DNA of 64,000 bases from Methylophaga sp. 42_25_T18 (GTDB lineage Bacteria > Pseudomonadota > Gammaproteobacteria > Nitrosococcales > Methylophagaceae). This document shows positions 54,036 to 63,927 of the stretch, piece after piece (within the stretch, counting starts at the first letter, position 1; each line of letters starts with the position of its first letter). The position numbers were made by a program, and so were the translations under genes. Where the stretch lies: positions 124,001 to 188,000 of the forward strand of contig MAAJ01000008.1 in the NCBI GenBank assembly GCA_002163085.1, in the 5' to 3' direction. Below the pieces are notes generated by a model that saw only the letters and a list, made by a program, of their open reading frames with translations, ran no database searches and was not told the origin of the DNA.

Positions 54036-55448
54036 TTACTTTTTGCCTTTATATTTGACTGTCTGCTCACGAGCATTAGCTTGTTTGTCTGCTGGCTTGG
54101 CTTTTCTGCCCTTAAATGGATTATCACCTTGTTTAAACTCAATTCTGATGGGCGTACCGTGAAGTTTTAATACATCGCGGAAGGTATTTTCCAGATATCG
54201 CCGATAACTATTTGGCGTCGCAGCCGTCTGGTTACCATGAATAATTATTCGTGGTGGATTTTTACCACCAAGGTGAGCATAACGAAACTTAATTCTACGG
54301 CCATGTACCAATGGTGGCTGATGTTCAGCTACTGCATCTTCTAATACCCGTGTCAGTCTCGGCGTCGGAATTTTAGCCATTGCGGATTCATACGCCTGTT
54401 TAACAGATTTAAACAACAAACCAACACCACTGCCATGGAGAGCAGAAATGAAATGAGTATTAGCAAAGTTTAAAAATGGCAAACGACGCTCAACATTGGT
54501 AGCAACCCATTCTCGTTCTGACTTTTCTAATCCATCCCATTTATTAACCGCGATCACGACCGCTCTGCCACTATCAATAATGAGTCCGGCAAGGTGGAGA
54601 TCTTGTTCAACAATACCTTCATGAGCATCTAGAATAAGTAACACCACATTGGCATCTTCTAAAGCTTGTAATGTTTTGACGATACTGAATTTTTCCAGCA
54701 TTTCGGACACTTTCGAACGCCTGCGCACACCAGCGGTATCAATTAAAATGTAGTCTGTGCCGTCTTTTTCAAAAGGTATATGAATACTGTCACGTGTTGT
54801 ACCCGGCTCATCAAAAGCAACAACTCGTTCTTCACCCATAATTCGATTTATTAAGGTGGATTTACCTACATTAGGACGACCCAATACGGCTAAACGAATA
54901 ATCTGATCTTTGTGCTCATCATCATCGTCATCCATTTCATCTTCAATAGCCACCACACTAGGTAATTCTTCTATCAAAACATCCATCAGAGCGGCAATGC
55001 CACGGCCCTGCGTAGCTGAAATAACTTGCGGTTCACCTAGACCCAAAGAGTAAAAGTCAGCCGCGACCATTTCACGCTGTTCACCCTCTGTTTTATTAAT
55101 CACTAATACAACAGGTTTACCCACATTACGTAGTTGTTGAGCCACCGTATGATCGGCTGGCATTAGCCCACTGCGACCGTCGACTAGAAAGAAAATCACG
55201 TCAGCCTCATCAATTGCCATCTGGGCCTGCTTTCTCATCAAGTCAGACATACTATCGGCCTGTTCAGTCAAGCCACCCGTATCAATCAAGATAAAATCAC
55301 AGCCTTCTATTTTAGAAGTGCCATATATACGGTCCCGGGTTAAACCCGAATGATCCGCTACTAATGCATCACGACTGCGTGTTAATCGATTAAATAATGT
55401 GGACTTGCCTACATTTGGCCGTCCAACTAAAGCTATAACTGGTTTCAT
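54036..55448 (-). CDS. der: Ribosome-assembly GTPase Der (EngA)
   Basis: This 470-residue protein has two GTPase domains with G1 motifs GRPNVGKSTLFNRLT and GRPNVGKSTLINRIMG, G3 DTGG and DTAG, and NKxD motifs (VINKTEG; AVNKWDG). A C-terminal KH-like domain and basic tail (KQGDNPFKGRKAKP) follow. It helps mature the large ribosomal subunit. It lies 1 base after bamB, the usual order. Confidence 0.96.
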   Translation of the reverse strand: MKPVIALVGRPNVGKSTLFNRLTRSRDALVADHSGLTRDRIYGTSKIEGCDFILIDTGGLTEQADSMSDLMRKQAQMAIDEADVIFFLVDGRSGLMPADHTVAQQLRNVGKPVVLVINKTEGEQREMVAADFYSLGLGEPQVISATQGRGIAALMDVLIEELPSVVAIEDEMDDDDDEHKDQIIRLAVLGRPNVGKSTLINRIMGEERVVAFDEPGTTRDSIHIPFEKDGTDYILIDTAGVRRRSKVSEMLEKFSIVKTLQALEDANVVLLILDAHEGIVEQDLHLAGLIIDSGRAVVIAVNKWDGLEKSEREWVATNVERRLPFLNFANTHFISALHGSGVGLLFKSVKQAYESAMAKIPTPRLTRVLEDAVAEHQPPLVHGRRIKFRYAHLGGKNPPRIIIHGNQTAATPNSYRRYLENTFRDVLKLHGTPIRIEFKQGDNPFKGRKAKPADKQANAREQTVKYKGKK

Positions 55449-55449
55449 T

Positions 55450-56625
55450 TTATTGAATTCTAAGAGCTGTTAATGTGCCATCAACAGCGGTGATATAAAC
55501 TAAATCATCTTTAACTACGGGCTGACTACGGATAGCGCTATCAGCCACTTGTAACCTAGCAACAAAACGACCATCCTTTCTGGAAATCCAGTGTGCATAA
55601 CCTTCAAAGTCACCGACTAATACATTTTCGCCAACAATTGTTGGGGCAGAAATTTTGCGACGTAATAAACGTGTTTGACGCCATAAAGCATCACCTGTCC
55701 CATCCTGAAACGCCCAAACATAATCACTATCATCACTGAGATAAACAGCTTCGCCCACGGACACGTCGAGACCCGAACGTGATGATGCCTCTCGAGACCA
55801 TAATGTTCTGCCACTATCGAGAGATACTGCGGCAACGTTGCCATGGTAGGCAACGACGTAGACATTGCCATCTTTAATTACCGGAGCGGAATCAATATCA
55901 ACAATACGATCTAGCTCAGTTCTACCGCGAGGAACAGAAATACTCTTTTCCCATATAACCTTGCCATCAACAATCGATACTGCCACTAATTTTCCATTGG
56001 CATAACCGGCAATCACCTTGTCATCAGCTAACACAGGGGCACCCGTTCCTCGTAAACTCAATAATGGTACTGCACGCTGATAGTTCCAAAGTACTGCACC
56101 GTCACTAACCGACAAACCTGTTAACCGACCATCCGCGCTTCGTGCGACCACCACATTATTTGATGCTTTAGGTGGTACCAATATTTCACTGCTCAGGCGT
56201 TTTCGCCAAAGCAAATCACCATTAGCTTCATTTAATGCTAAAACTTCACCTTCTTGAGTGCCAACAAGTATTAAACCGTCACCACCTCCCACACCAGTTG
56301 TCACTGGAACATCAAGCTCTACTTGCCATAATTGACGACCTGTTATCTGATCATAACTGCTAAGGTCACCTTCATTATCAATAGCGACGATCATGTTTCC
56401 TTGAAGCCAGGCTCCAAGATCGCTATATTCACTCGCGCCATCGCCGGTATTAACAGTCCACGCAACTGTAGGTTTAAATTCTTGGCTAAACTCCACTAGT
56501 TCTGCAGGCGGAGCTACATATGTTTCATCTTCAAACCATCCACTCACCGTATCCACTGTACCGCAAGCCATTAATGCAGTAGACAAACATAAAACAAAAA
56601 ATCGTTTAGACCACTCAACTATCAT
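55450..56625 (-). CDS. bamB: BAM complex lipoprotein BamB
   Basis: This 391-residue protein has a lipoprotein signal peptide (FVLCLSTALMAC, Cys lipobox near residue 21). It has eight-bladed beta-propeller-type repeats (PQQ-like: GQLLW-type GRQLWQVEL, GDLLWRKRL, GAVLWNYQR, GKVIWEKSI, GRTLWSREA, GDALWRQTR). It supports outer-membrane protein insertion by BamA, which is encoded at 61651-63927. It overlaps yfgM by 11 bases. Confidence 0.93.
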   Translation of the reverse strand: MIVEWSKRFFVLCLSTALMACGTVDTVSGWFEDETYVAPPAELVEFSQEFKPTVAWTVNTGDGASEYSDLGAWLQGNMIVAIDNEGDLSSYDQITGRQLWQVELDVPVTTGVGGGDGLILVGTQEGEVLALNEANGDLLWRKRLSSEILVPPKASNNVVVARSADGRLTGLSVSDGAVLWNYQRAVPLLSLRGTGAPVLADDKVIAGYANGKLVAVSIVDGKVIWEKSISVPRGRTELDRIVDIDSAPVIKDGNVYVVAYHGNVAAVSLDSGRTLWSREASSRSGLDVSVGEAVYLSDDSDYVWAFQDGTGDALWRQTRLLRRKISAPTIVGENVLVGDFEGYAHWISRKDGRFVARLQVADSAIRSQPVVKDDLVYITAVDGTLTALRIQ

Positions 56626-57256
56626 CAGCTATGGCCATATCATCAATTTTCATATTCAATAATACGCGACGCGGCTCACCTTCAACGAGGGTTACAATTG
56701 AACCCTGATAAGCGGCTCTTGCTTCCATCAGTTTTCCTTGAGCAGAAAAAATATCGCCTCGAAGTTCAGAGAACAGCGATGCAAAACTGTCAGAGCTGGA
56801 TTCATTTGCCAGTGATACTGCATTTTCGTAATCAAATTCAGCCAAAAACAATTTAGCTAATCGTAATCGTGCTATTTCTACATGACCAGTTAATGTTGCA
56901 TTAACTATAACCCACTCTAAGTAGGATTTAGCGGCTTCACTATCATCATTAGATATTGCTTGATTTGCCATATCAAAAGCGGCAAAGACAGCATACGGCG
57001 TTGATGAAAACTCACTCAATAACAATTGATTTTTGTCGTCCGCATCATTCCGCTTACCGTCTGCAATAAGGATTGATAGTTGCTGATAGGTATTTGCAGC
57101 ATTTTCAGACTGAACTTGTTGATAAGTCAGCCAATATCGACCAGAAAAAATTACGGCTATGCCTAAAATACTTCCGGCAATAACCGAGCGGCCATTTTCA
57201 CGCCACCATCTTTTTATGTCTTCGCCTTTTTCATCATCCGAGGCATAAATATCCAT
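56615..57256 (-). CDS. yfgM: YfgM-family periplasmic chaperone-linked protein
   Basis: This protein of about 213 residues has one membrane segment (SVIAGSILGIAVIFSGRYWLTY near 25-46) and a TPR-like periplasmic helix array (AAYQGSIVTLVEGEPRRVLLNMKIDD near the end). YfgM helps periplasmic chaperones. The Met at 57256 is supported by ggagag at the right distance. In many relatives hisS precedes it; here it does not. Confidence 0.88.
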   Translation of the reverse strand: MDIYASDDEKGEDIKRWWRENGRSVIAGSILGIAVIFSGRYWLTYQQVQSENAANTYQQLSILIADGKRNDADDKNQLLLSEFSSTPYAVFAAFDMANQAISNDDSEAAKSYLEWVIVNATLTGHVEIARLRLAKLFLAEFDYENAVSLANESSSDSFASLFSELRGDIFSAQGKLMEARAAYQGSIVTLVEGEPRRVLLNMKIDDMAIADDS

Positions 57257-57386
57257 CACACTCTCCACAAGTGACTCACTCGCGATCTAAAACAATAGAT
57301 CTAGCTGACTAAGTCTAGTATCAAACTTACAAATTATACGTGGTTCCACTATGAATGTGGATAAAGCTTTTCTCAACACACTAAAA

Positions 57387-57401
57387 GCACCATTTAAGTG
57401 C
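57387..57401. promoter_or_regulatory. NtrC-binding site 1 (amt)
   Basis: GCACCatttaAGTGC fits the NtrC consensus GCACy-N5-rGTGC. Its centre is at 57394, about 129 bases before the predicted amt transcription start. Confidence 0.7.
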
Positions 57402-57416
57402 AAAATCAGGCAGGAA

Positions 57417-57431
57417 GCACCTTTAAGGTGC
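57417..57431. promoter_or_regulatory. NtrC-binding site 2 (amt)
   Basis: GCACCtttaaGGTGC is a perfect NtrC dyad, centre 57424. It lies 30 bases (about three helical turns) from site 1, as in NtrC enhancers where two dimers bind together. Confidence 0.75.
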
Positions 57432-57495
57432 GCACATGACAAAGCCAACTAATCACACAAGATATACCTGGTTGATTTTAAAAGAAATGTCTACT

Positions 57496-57512
57496 TTGGT
57501 GCGATATTTGCA
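57496..57512 (+). promoter_or_regulatory. Sigma-54 promoter of amt
   Basis: TTGGTGCGATATTTGCA has GG and GC elements exactly 12 bases apart (57498 and 57510), matching the -24/-12 pattern. Transcription should start near 57523, 27 bases before the amt GTG. The element also sits in an inverted repeat tttggtgc/gcaccaaa (57495-57517). Confidence 0.75.
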
Positions 57513-57549
57513 CCAAAATAGAGCCTCAATTAATCAGAAGGAAAAAAAC

Positions 57550-58734
57550 GTGCAAAGTTCTACAGATGTACTTTTCATATTATTGGGTGCCATTATGGTA
57601 CTCGCCATGCATGCTGGCTTCGCCTTTCTAGAAGTCGGAACAGTCCGGAAGAAAAATCAAGTCAATGCACTCGTCAAGATCATGATGGACTTCTCTGTCT
57701 CCGCGATCGCCTATTTCTTTATTGGATATAGCATCGCTTATGGCATTAGCTTCTTTGAGGCTGCTCCCTCATTAGTTGGTAGCAATGGTTATGCCTTGGT
57801 GAAATTCTTCTTCTTATTAACCTTTGCCGCAGCAATACCCGCTATTGTCTCTGGTGGTATAGCTGAAAGAGCAAAGTTTAACCCTCAATTAATCGCTACT
57901 TTTTTCTTAGCCGGTGTCATTTATCCCTTTTTTGAAGGCATTAGTTGGAACGGTGCTTTTGGAATTCAAGATTGGCTAGCTGATAGTTTTGGTGCGGGTT
58001 TTCATGACTTTGCTGGATCAGTTGTTGTTCATGGTGTTGGCGGTTGGATTGCACTCGCAGCGGTATTGTTACTAGGGCCTCGCTACGGACGCTATGGCAA
58101 GCAAGGTGAAGTAATTGCACATCCTCCATCAAATATACCCTTTCTTGCTTTAGGTGCCTGGATATTAACTGTCGGGTGGTTTGGCTTTAATGTGATGTCT
58201 GCACAAGAAATTGATGGCATTAGCGGTCTCGTTGCTATTAATTCATTGATGGCAATGGTAGGTGGGACATTAGCAGCCTGTTTTGTTGGTCGAAACGATC
58301 CTGGATTTGTTCACAATGGTCCGTTAGCGGGCTTAGTTGCCATATGTGCTGGCTCAGATGTAATGCACCCGCTTGGTGCATTAGTCACCGGTGGTATTGC
58401 TGGTGCGTTATTTGTCTATTGTTTTACGTTGACACAGAACAAATGGAAAATAGATGATGTATTAGGTGTGTGGCCATTACACGGCTTGTGTGGTGTGTGG
58501 GGGGGGCTCGCTGCAGGTATATTTGGTCAGGTATACCTTGGCGGACTCGGTGGCGTAAGCTTTACATCACAGGTAATTGGTACGGCACTCGGTGTTGCAA
58601 TCGCGTTTTCAGGTGGATTAATTGTCTATGGGATTTTAAAGAAATTTATCGGCATACGTTTGACGCAAGAGGAAGAGCACGATGGTGCAGATTTAAGCAT
58701 ACATAAAATCAGTTCAACCCCAGCAAACGATTAG
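57550..58734 (+). CDS. amt: Ammonium transporter Amt/MEP
   Basis: This 394-residue protein has about eleven membrane helices and the Amt signature: DFAGSVVVHGVGGWIAL with the first pore His, LGARYGRY-like LLGPRYGRYGK, and PLHGLCGVWGG with the second pore His. It conducts ammonia. I place the start at GTG 57550, seven bases after agaagga. An in-frame Met at 57436 lies upstream of the sigma-54 promoter and cannot be in that transcript. No glnK gene is next to it, unlike the usual glnK-amtB pair. Confidence 0.9.
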   Translation: MQSSTDVLFILLGAIMVLAMHAGFAFLEVGTVRKKNQVNALVKIMMDFSVSAIAYFFIGYSIAYGISFFEAAPSLVGSNGYALVKFFFLLTFAAAIPAIVSGGIAERAKFNPQLIATFFLAGVIYPFFEGISWNGAFGIQDWLADSFGAGFHDFAGSVVVHGVGGWIALAAVLLLGPRYGRYGKQGEVIAHPPSNIPFLALGAWILTVGWFGFNVMSAQEIDGISGLVAINSLMAMVGGTLAACFVGRNDPGFVHNGPLAGLVAICAGSDVMHPLGALVTGGIAGALFVYCFTLTQNKWKIDDVLGVWPLHGLCGVWGGLAAGIFGQVYLGGLGGVSFTSQVIGTALGVAIAFSGGLIVYGILKKFIGIRLTQEEEHDGADLSIHKISSTPAND

Positions 58735-58742
58735 TTATTTCA

Positions 58743-58784
58743 GCATTATTCGGTAGTAATCGAACATCTGCTACCGAATAATGC
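58743..58784. repeat. 14-bp perfect hairpin over the lpxA 3' end
   Basis: gcattattcggtag (58743-58756) and ctaccgaataatgc (58771-58784) are exact reverse complements around 14 bases. The right arm also encodes the last codons and TAG of lpxA. It may end transcription of amt and lpxA, though the T-runs are weak. Confidence 0.6.
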
Positions 58785-59541
58785 CACCTTGTTGTTTCTT
58801 TAAGAAATCTATAAAACTCGTTATTTCGTTGTCTTGTTGTTCAATCTGTTGAAGTTTTTGTTCTGCATCTTCAATACGTAAACCAGAGCGATAGGTCAAT
58901 TTGTAGGCTTGGCGGATATTTTTAATTTGAGAATCACTAAAATCTCGACGTTTTAAACCTTCGACATTAACACCTACAGGTTTTGCCATATGACCTGATA
59001 CCAAAACATAAGGTGGAATATTACGAGAGATCACACTACCCATTGCACTAAAGGCATGTGAGCCAATGTAATTAAACTGACTCACTAGAGTAAAACCACC
59101 AAGAATAACAAAATCATCAATAACAACGTGACCAGCTAAAGATGCATTATTGGCTAGAATATTGTCATTGCCGATAATACAATCATGGGCGACATGTACA
59201 TAAGCCATGATCCAGTTATTGCTTCCGATCTTAGTGATACCACCACCCTGAAGAGTACCTCTGTTAATCGTGCAGCTTTCACGAAATAAATTATTGTCAC
59301 CAATCTCTAACAGCGTTGGCTCCCCATCAAACTTCTTGTCCTGAGGATCTTCGCCAATAGATGAAAATTGATAAACTTTATTATTTTTCCCAATCTTAGT
59401 TGGGCCTTTGATAACCACATGTGAAGCAATCTGACAACCCGCTCCAATTTCAACATCAGCACCAATAACTGAATACGGACCAACGGTAACATCCTCAGCA
59501 AGTGTAGCGGAGGGATCGATAATAGCTGTTTGATGGATCAC
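58771..59541 (-). CDS. lpxA: UDP-N-acetylglucosamine acyltransferase
   Basis: This 256-residue protein (E. coli 262) has left-handed beta-helix hexapeptide repeats, catalytic-region [14 protein letters not shown]-like [11 protein letters not shown], and the family tail [12 protein letters not shown] and AYKLTYRSG. It starts lipid A synthesis. The start is GTG at 59541, overlapping the fabZ stop (GTGA); an in-frame ATG at 59565 lies within fabZ. lpxB does not follow, unlike the usual order. Confidence 0.94.
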   Translation of the reverse strand: MIHQTAIIDPSATLAEDVTVGPYSVIGADVEIGAGCQIASHVVIKGPTKIGKNNKVYQFSSIGEDPQDKKFDGEPTLLEIGDNNLFRESCTINRGTLQGGGITKIGSNNWIMAYVHVAHDCIIGNDNILANNASLAGHVVIDDFVILGGFTLVSQFNYIGSHAFSAMGSVISRNIPPYVLVSGHMAKPVGVNVEGLKRRDFSDSQIKNIRQAYKLTYRSGLRIEDAEQKLQQIEQQDNEITSFIDFLKKQQGGIIR

Positions 59542-59987
59542 TTTGGCATTTCTTGATTGACACACATAATATCGGCGCTAACAACCAGCTCACCATCAAC
59601 AGTGGCTTCACCGAAAAACTTCCATAAATTACGCTTTTGCTTAACCAAAGTTACCTTCAGTTGTAACTGATCACCAGGTTCGACAGGTCTTTTAAACCGT
59701 GCATTGTCGATACCGGCAAGATAATAGAGCTCTTCATCTGAGCTAAGATCAGTAGCTGTTTTAAATGCGAGTAGCCCCGTAGCTTGAGCCAACGATTCTA
59801 AAATCAATACTCCAGGCATAATCACCCGTTGAGGAAAATGACCGGTAAAATGTGGCTCATTAAACGTTACGTTTTTAATACCAATAAGCTGTTCACCAGG
59901 AGTGAAATCAATTACTCGGTCAATCAATAATAAAGGGTATCGATGTGGAAGGAGACGTTGAATTTCATGTATATCAATCGTGTTCAA
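59538..59987 (-). CDS. fabZ: 3-hydroxyacyl-ACP dehydratase
   Basis: This 149-residue hot-dog fold protein begins [22 protein letters not shown] and has the active-site [25 protein letters not shown] with His and Glu. It removes water from 3-hydroxyacyl-ACP in fatty acid synthesis and shares the acyl pool with LpxA and LpxD. It lies about 100 bases after lpxD. Confidence 0.96.
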   Translation of the reverse strand: MNTIDIHEIQRLLPHRYPLLLIDRVIDFTPGEQLIGIKNVTFNEPHFTGHFPQRVIMPGVLILESLAQATGLLAFKTATDLSSDEELYYLAGIDNARFKRPVEPGDQLQLKVTLVKQKRNLWKFFGEATVDGELVVSADIMCVNQEMPK

Positions 59988-60089
59988 TACTAGATCCTTA
60001 TAAATTTAGTAACTAACTGGTTGAAAAATAAGTGACAATATTACTTTGGCAAGCTGTCGAGGTAAAGTGTAAGGAGAAAATTAAACAGT

Positions 60090-61106
60090 CTAAGCCTTGT
60101 TCTGCTCTTCAAGCTGCTTTACTCGATCAGTTAAGTCAGACATTTTTCGATAACGAATGACATTTTTATGCCACTGTTTCGTAGGTTCCGCAGGAATCCC
60201 CGATGAATATACTCCGGATTTTGTGATTGATTTAGTAACCATCGTCATACCAGTTATCTGCACGCCATCAGCTATAGTAAGATGGCCAGCAATTCCCACC
60301 CCGCCTCCGATAGCACAATGTTTGCCAATATGTGTACTACCTGCAATACCAACACAGCCTGCTATAACGGTATGCTCACCAATAACTACATTGTGGCCAA
60401 GTTGAATTTGGTTATCTAATTTCACCCCATTAGCAATAACCGTATTATCTAATGCACCACGATCAATCGTTGTATTCGCGCCAATTTCTACATCATTGCC
60501 AATCTCAACTGTTCCAAGTTGAGGTACCTTAATCCATCTACCCTTATCGTTGGCAATGCCAAAACCGTCGGCGCCAATCACTACACCTGGGTGAATGATG
60601 ACATTACAGCCTATAACAACATGTTTGCAAATTGTAACATTTGCTGTCAATCGAGTACCTGAGCCTATTTTAGCGCCTTGTTGAATAACGCAGCCAGGGC
60701 CAATTTCCACACCCTCTGCAATCTCAACATCTGCATCAATAAATACATTTGCGCCAATACTCACATCTCGATGACAACGACTGTCGGGACTTACCCAAGC
60801 AGTTTCATGAATTTCAGACTTTACTTTGCTATTCGGAAACAACATAGCCGCAACTTTTGCATAAGCAACATAGGGATCGTTAACTAAAATGGCGTTAGTA
60901 GGCACCATTGATGCAGTTTCAACTGCAACCAAGACACCACCAGCTTGAGTTGCTGGCAAGAATTTTTTATATTTTGGATTAGATAAAAAGCTAATGTCCG
61001 ATTTGTTTGCATTGACTAGTGTCGCTACGCCCGATATTTCCTGGGTACCATCACCCTGTATGGTCCCACCAATCTTTTCGGCTATTTGTGCCAAGGTCCA
61101 AACCAC
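60090..61106 (-). CDS. lpxD: UDP-3-O-acylglucosamine N-acyltransferase
   Basis: This 338-residue protein has an N-terminal uridine-binding domain (TLAQIAEKIGG; DISFLSNPKYKKFL), a hexapeptide beta-helix (for example GVVIGADGFGIA and QLGHNVVIGEHTVIAGC with catalytic His), and a C-terminal coil (DLTDRVKQLEEQNK). It adds the second acyl chain to the lipid A precursor. It lies 12 bases after skp. Confidence 0.95.
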   Translation of the reverse strand: MVWTLAQIAEKIGGTIQGDGTQEISGVATLVNANKSDISFLSNPKYKKFLPATQAGGVLVAVETASMVPTNAILVNDPYVAYAKVAAMLFPNSKVKSEIHETAWVSPDSRCHRDVSIGANVFIDADVEIAEGVEIGPGCVIQQGAKIGSGTRLTANVTICKHVVIGCNVIIHPGVVIGADGFGIANDKGRWIKVPQLGTVEIGNDVEIGANTTIDRGALDNTVIANGVKLDNQIQLGHNVVIGEHTVIAGCVGIAGSTHIGKHCAIGGGVGIAGHLTIADGVQITGMTMVTKSITKSGVYSSGIPAEPTKQWHKNVIRYRKMSDLTDRVKQLEEQNKA

Positions 61107-61118
61107 AATTTTATCTCG

Positions 61119-61628
61119 TTATTTAGCTTTCGCTTTAAGTAACTCTAAGACTTTAGCTGTCATATCTGCACGCTCACTTGCATAAATAACACCTTGATAA
61201 ACAACAATGTCATAAGATTCATCTTTTGCTAAAGTCACTATCGTGTCAGCGATTTCTTTTTCTAATTTGCGCAGTTCTTCATTTCTTCGAATCGATAAAT
61301 CTTCACTGTACTCATCTTGTAAACGCTTCAGTTCACGTTGATCACTTAAAATATTACGTTCTTTAGCTTTACGCTCATCTGCACTTAAAATGGCCCCATC
61401 CTTAACCAATTTTTCTTGTGCCGACCGCAGGTTTTTATGTTTTTTATCTAAAGACTTAACACGAGATAAAAACTCTTTTTCTAACCGTGATAATGCTTGT
61501 GATTTCTGTGGGGACTGCTCCAATATAGCGGCAGCATTAACAACACCAATTTTTAGCTCTGCAGCATTAACTGACGTTCCTGCCAGCACCAGCACAAGAA
61601 ACAATCCGATAATTTTCATTTTTTTCAC
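61119..61628 (-). CDS. skp: Periplasmic chaperone Skp/OmpH
   Basis: This protein of about 169 residues has a signal peptide (KIIGLFLVLVLAGTSVNA) and then IGVVNAAAILEQSPQ and a long charged coiled coil that forms the tentacles of the Skp trimer. It carries outer-membrane proteins across the periplasm. The best start is GTG at 61628, six bases after ggag; an ATG at 61619 is also possible. bamA lies just upstream on the same strand. Confidence 0.88.
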   Translation of the reverse strand: MKKMKIIGLFLVLVLAGTSVNAAELKIGVVNAAAILEQSPQKSQALSRLEKEFLSRVKSLDKKHKNLRSAQEKLVKDGAILSADERKAKERNILSDQRELKRLQDEYSEDLSIRRNEELRKLEKEIADTIVTLAKDESYDIVVYQGVIYASERADMTAKVLELLKAKAK

Positions 61629-61650
61629 ACCTATCTCCAAGATATTTTAA

Positions 61651-63927
61651 TTAAAATGATGAACCTAATGAGAACTGAAAGTTCTCTGTTTCATCAGTAG
61701 ACTGCTCATTAAATGGTTGAGCGATACTAACCGATACTGCACCAAAAGGAGAAAGCCAGACTGCACCAAGACCTACAGAATAACGAAGTAAGTCAGCTTC
61801 AAAATCTTCATCTTCACCGTAAACGTTACCAGCATCAGCAAATGCACTTAATCGGAAAGCTCTTAAAGTCTTCTTAAAAAATGGAACAGGGAAAATCACT
61901 TCTGCACTAGCAGTGACTAACATCGTCCCGCCTAACGCTTCATCATCTTCAGTTTGTCCTAGAGTATTACTTTGGAAGCCGCGGACACTTCGTATACCAC
62001 CTGCATAAAAGTTCTCGAAAAATGGAAATGCATCGGTATCACCATATGAATCGGCATAACCTAGTTCTCCACCTAATGAAAGAGTATAGGTATCCGACAA
62101 TGGCTTATACCAACTATTTTTATAACGTAATTTATAATACTGCAAAGAACCAATTGGAACTGCGACTTCTGCAGTTAAACTTTGTGACATGCCTTGAGTG
62201 GGTAATATTGCATTATTTCGAGTATCGCTTGACCAACCTAAGGTTAACGAGACGGTATCAAAATTATCACCTTCCCTATCAATAAAGTCTTGATAAAAAC
62301 CGATAGTATTGTCATTTGGCAGGTTGAGATCTGTATTCTCATAACCTATTGCTAAACGAATACGGTTGTCTTCAGAAATGGGAATACCAAAACTAATATC
62401 ACCACCAAAAGCATCGGTGCTGTAGTTAGCTATATTTGCTTCATCAGCATCTCGCTTGCGATAAAAGGCGTTAAAACCTTGGCTGATGCCATCTATCGTC
62501 GCAAATGGATTGGTGTAACCAAAACTATAGACGGTATTAACACTACTGTTATTAAAACCAAGGTTAATATGTTTACCGCTACCCAAAAAGTTTTTCTGAG
62601 TAAGGTTTGCATTTAATATCAAACCATCTGACTGTGAAAAACCAACACCCGCACCTACGTTGCCTGACGCTGTTTCAATGACATTAAAATCAAGATCAAC
62701 TTGATCCGAGGTCCCAGCAACAGGAATTGTTTCTACATTCACATCCTCAAAATAACCTAAACGTTGAATATGTGTTCGTGATTGTTCGACTTTTTCAGTA
62801 GAGATCCATGCTGATTCTTGCTGGCGCATCTGACGACGTAATACTTCATCGCGTGTTTTACTATTGCCGGCGATGTTTATACGTCGGACATAAGCACGGC
62901 GACCAGGATCAACAAAAAATGTAAGTGATACCTCGCGTGTTTCACGATCAATTTCTGGCACTGCATTGACATTGGCAAACGCATATCCGTCATTACCTAA
63001 TCGGTTAGTTAAAGATTCGGTGCTTTTTGTTATTGCCTTACGTGAAAAAATTGCATCTTTCTTTATGGTCACCAGATCAAACAATTCATTTTCAGGCACT
63101 ATCAAATCACCAGCCAATCGTACCTCTTTAATACTATAACGTTCACCTTCCGATAGATTTATAGTGATGAACATTTGTTTTTTATCATCAGTGATCGAAA
63201 CTTGGGTCGACTCAACAGCAAAATCAACATAGCCGCGATCTAGGTAGAACGAACGCAAGGTTTCTAAATCGGCCGATAATTTTTGTCGTGAGTACTGATT
63301 ATCATGGGTGAAAAATGATAATAAATTTCCGGTGGTTGATTCGAAGTCAACAAACAACTCATCTTCATCAAACGAGTTATTACCGACGATATTAATTGTT
63401 CCTATCGTGGCGACCACACCTTCGGCCATCGTAATGCGTACTGCAACACGATTCCTTGATAGAGGAGTGACATCTGATTCAATCGTTACGCCATACTTTC
63501 CCCGACTAAAGTATTGCCGTTGTAATTCCAACTCAACACGTTCAAGCATTGCTTGTTCAAACACTTGCCCTTCAGCGAAACCTATTTGTCGTAATGCTCT
63601 TGTCAGCTCATCACTATCAAGATCTTTATTGCCGACAAATTCAATACTAGAGACTGCTGGACGTTCGTTGACCTTAATGACCAAGATGTTGTCTTGTTCT
63701 TCGACTTGCACATCATTAAAGTATTTAGACTTAAACAAAGCCCGAATAATACTCTTAGCTTGTTTATCGGACATTTCATCACCGACTTTGACCGGCAAGA
63801 AATTAAAGACCGTACCAGCAGAAATACGCTGCAGGCCTTCAACTCGAATATCTTTGATAACGAAACTATCTGCTAATGCTGCACTTGTCATTAACAATAG
63901 AGCGATGCTGGTAAGTAATTTCTTCAT
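61651..63927 (-). CDS. bamA: Outer-membrane protein assembly factor BamA
   Basis: This protein of about 758 residues has a signal peptide (MKKLLTSIALLLMTSAALA) and five POTRA repeats (~20-420; first FVIKDIRVEGLQRISAGTVF). The C-terminal Omp85 barrel (~420-758) has the VRGF motif (SVRGFQSNTLG) and ends FQFSLGSSF. It inserts beta-barrel proteins into the outer membrane. The Met at 63927 begins a clean signal peptide; an upstream codon at 63993 adds only a non-homologous leader. rseP is expected beyond the window. Confidence 0.96.
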   Translation of the reverse strand: MKKLLTSIALLLMTSAALADSFVIKDIRVEGLQRISAGTVFNFLPVKVGDEMSDKQAKSIIRALFKSKYFNDVQVEEQDNILVIKVNERPAVSSIEFVGNKDLDSDELTRALRQIGFAEGQVFEQAMLERVELELQRQYFSRGKYGVTIESDVTPLSRNRVAVRITMAEGVVATIGTINIVGNNSFDEDELFVDFESTTGNLLSFFTHDNQYSRQKLSADLETLRSFYLDRGYVDFAVESTQVSITDDKKQMFITINLSEGERYSIKEVRLAGDLIVPENELFDLVTIKKDAIFSRKAITKSTESLTNRLGNDGYAFANVNAVPEIDRETREVSLTFFVDPGRRAYVRRINIAGNSKTRDEVLRRQMRQQESAWISTEKVEQSRTHIQRLGYFEDVNVETIPVAGTSDQVDLDFNVIETASGNVGAGVGFSQSDGLILNANLTQKNFLGSGKHINLGFNNSSVNTVYSFGYTNPFATIDGISQGFNAFYRKRDADEANIANYSTDAFGGDISFGIPISEDNRIRLAIGYENTDLNLPNDNTIGFYQDFIDREGDNFDTVSLTLGWSSDTRNNAILPTQGMSQSLTAEVAVPIGSLQYYKLRYKNSWYKPLSDTYTLSLGGELGYADSYGDTDAFPFFENFYAGGIRSVRGFQSNTLGQTEDDEALGGTMLVTASAEVIFPVPFFKKTLRAFRLSAFADAGNVYGEDEDFEADLLRYSVGLGAVWLSPFGAVSVSIAQPFNEQSTDETENFQFSLGSSF

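Noticed and set aside
57436..57549. N-terminal extension of amt by 38 residues
   Set aside because: It would begin upstream of the sigma-54 promoter and contains no Amt homology.
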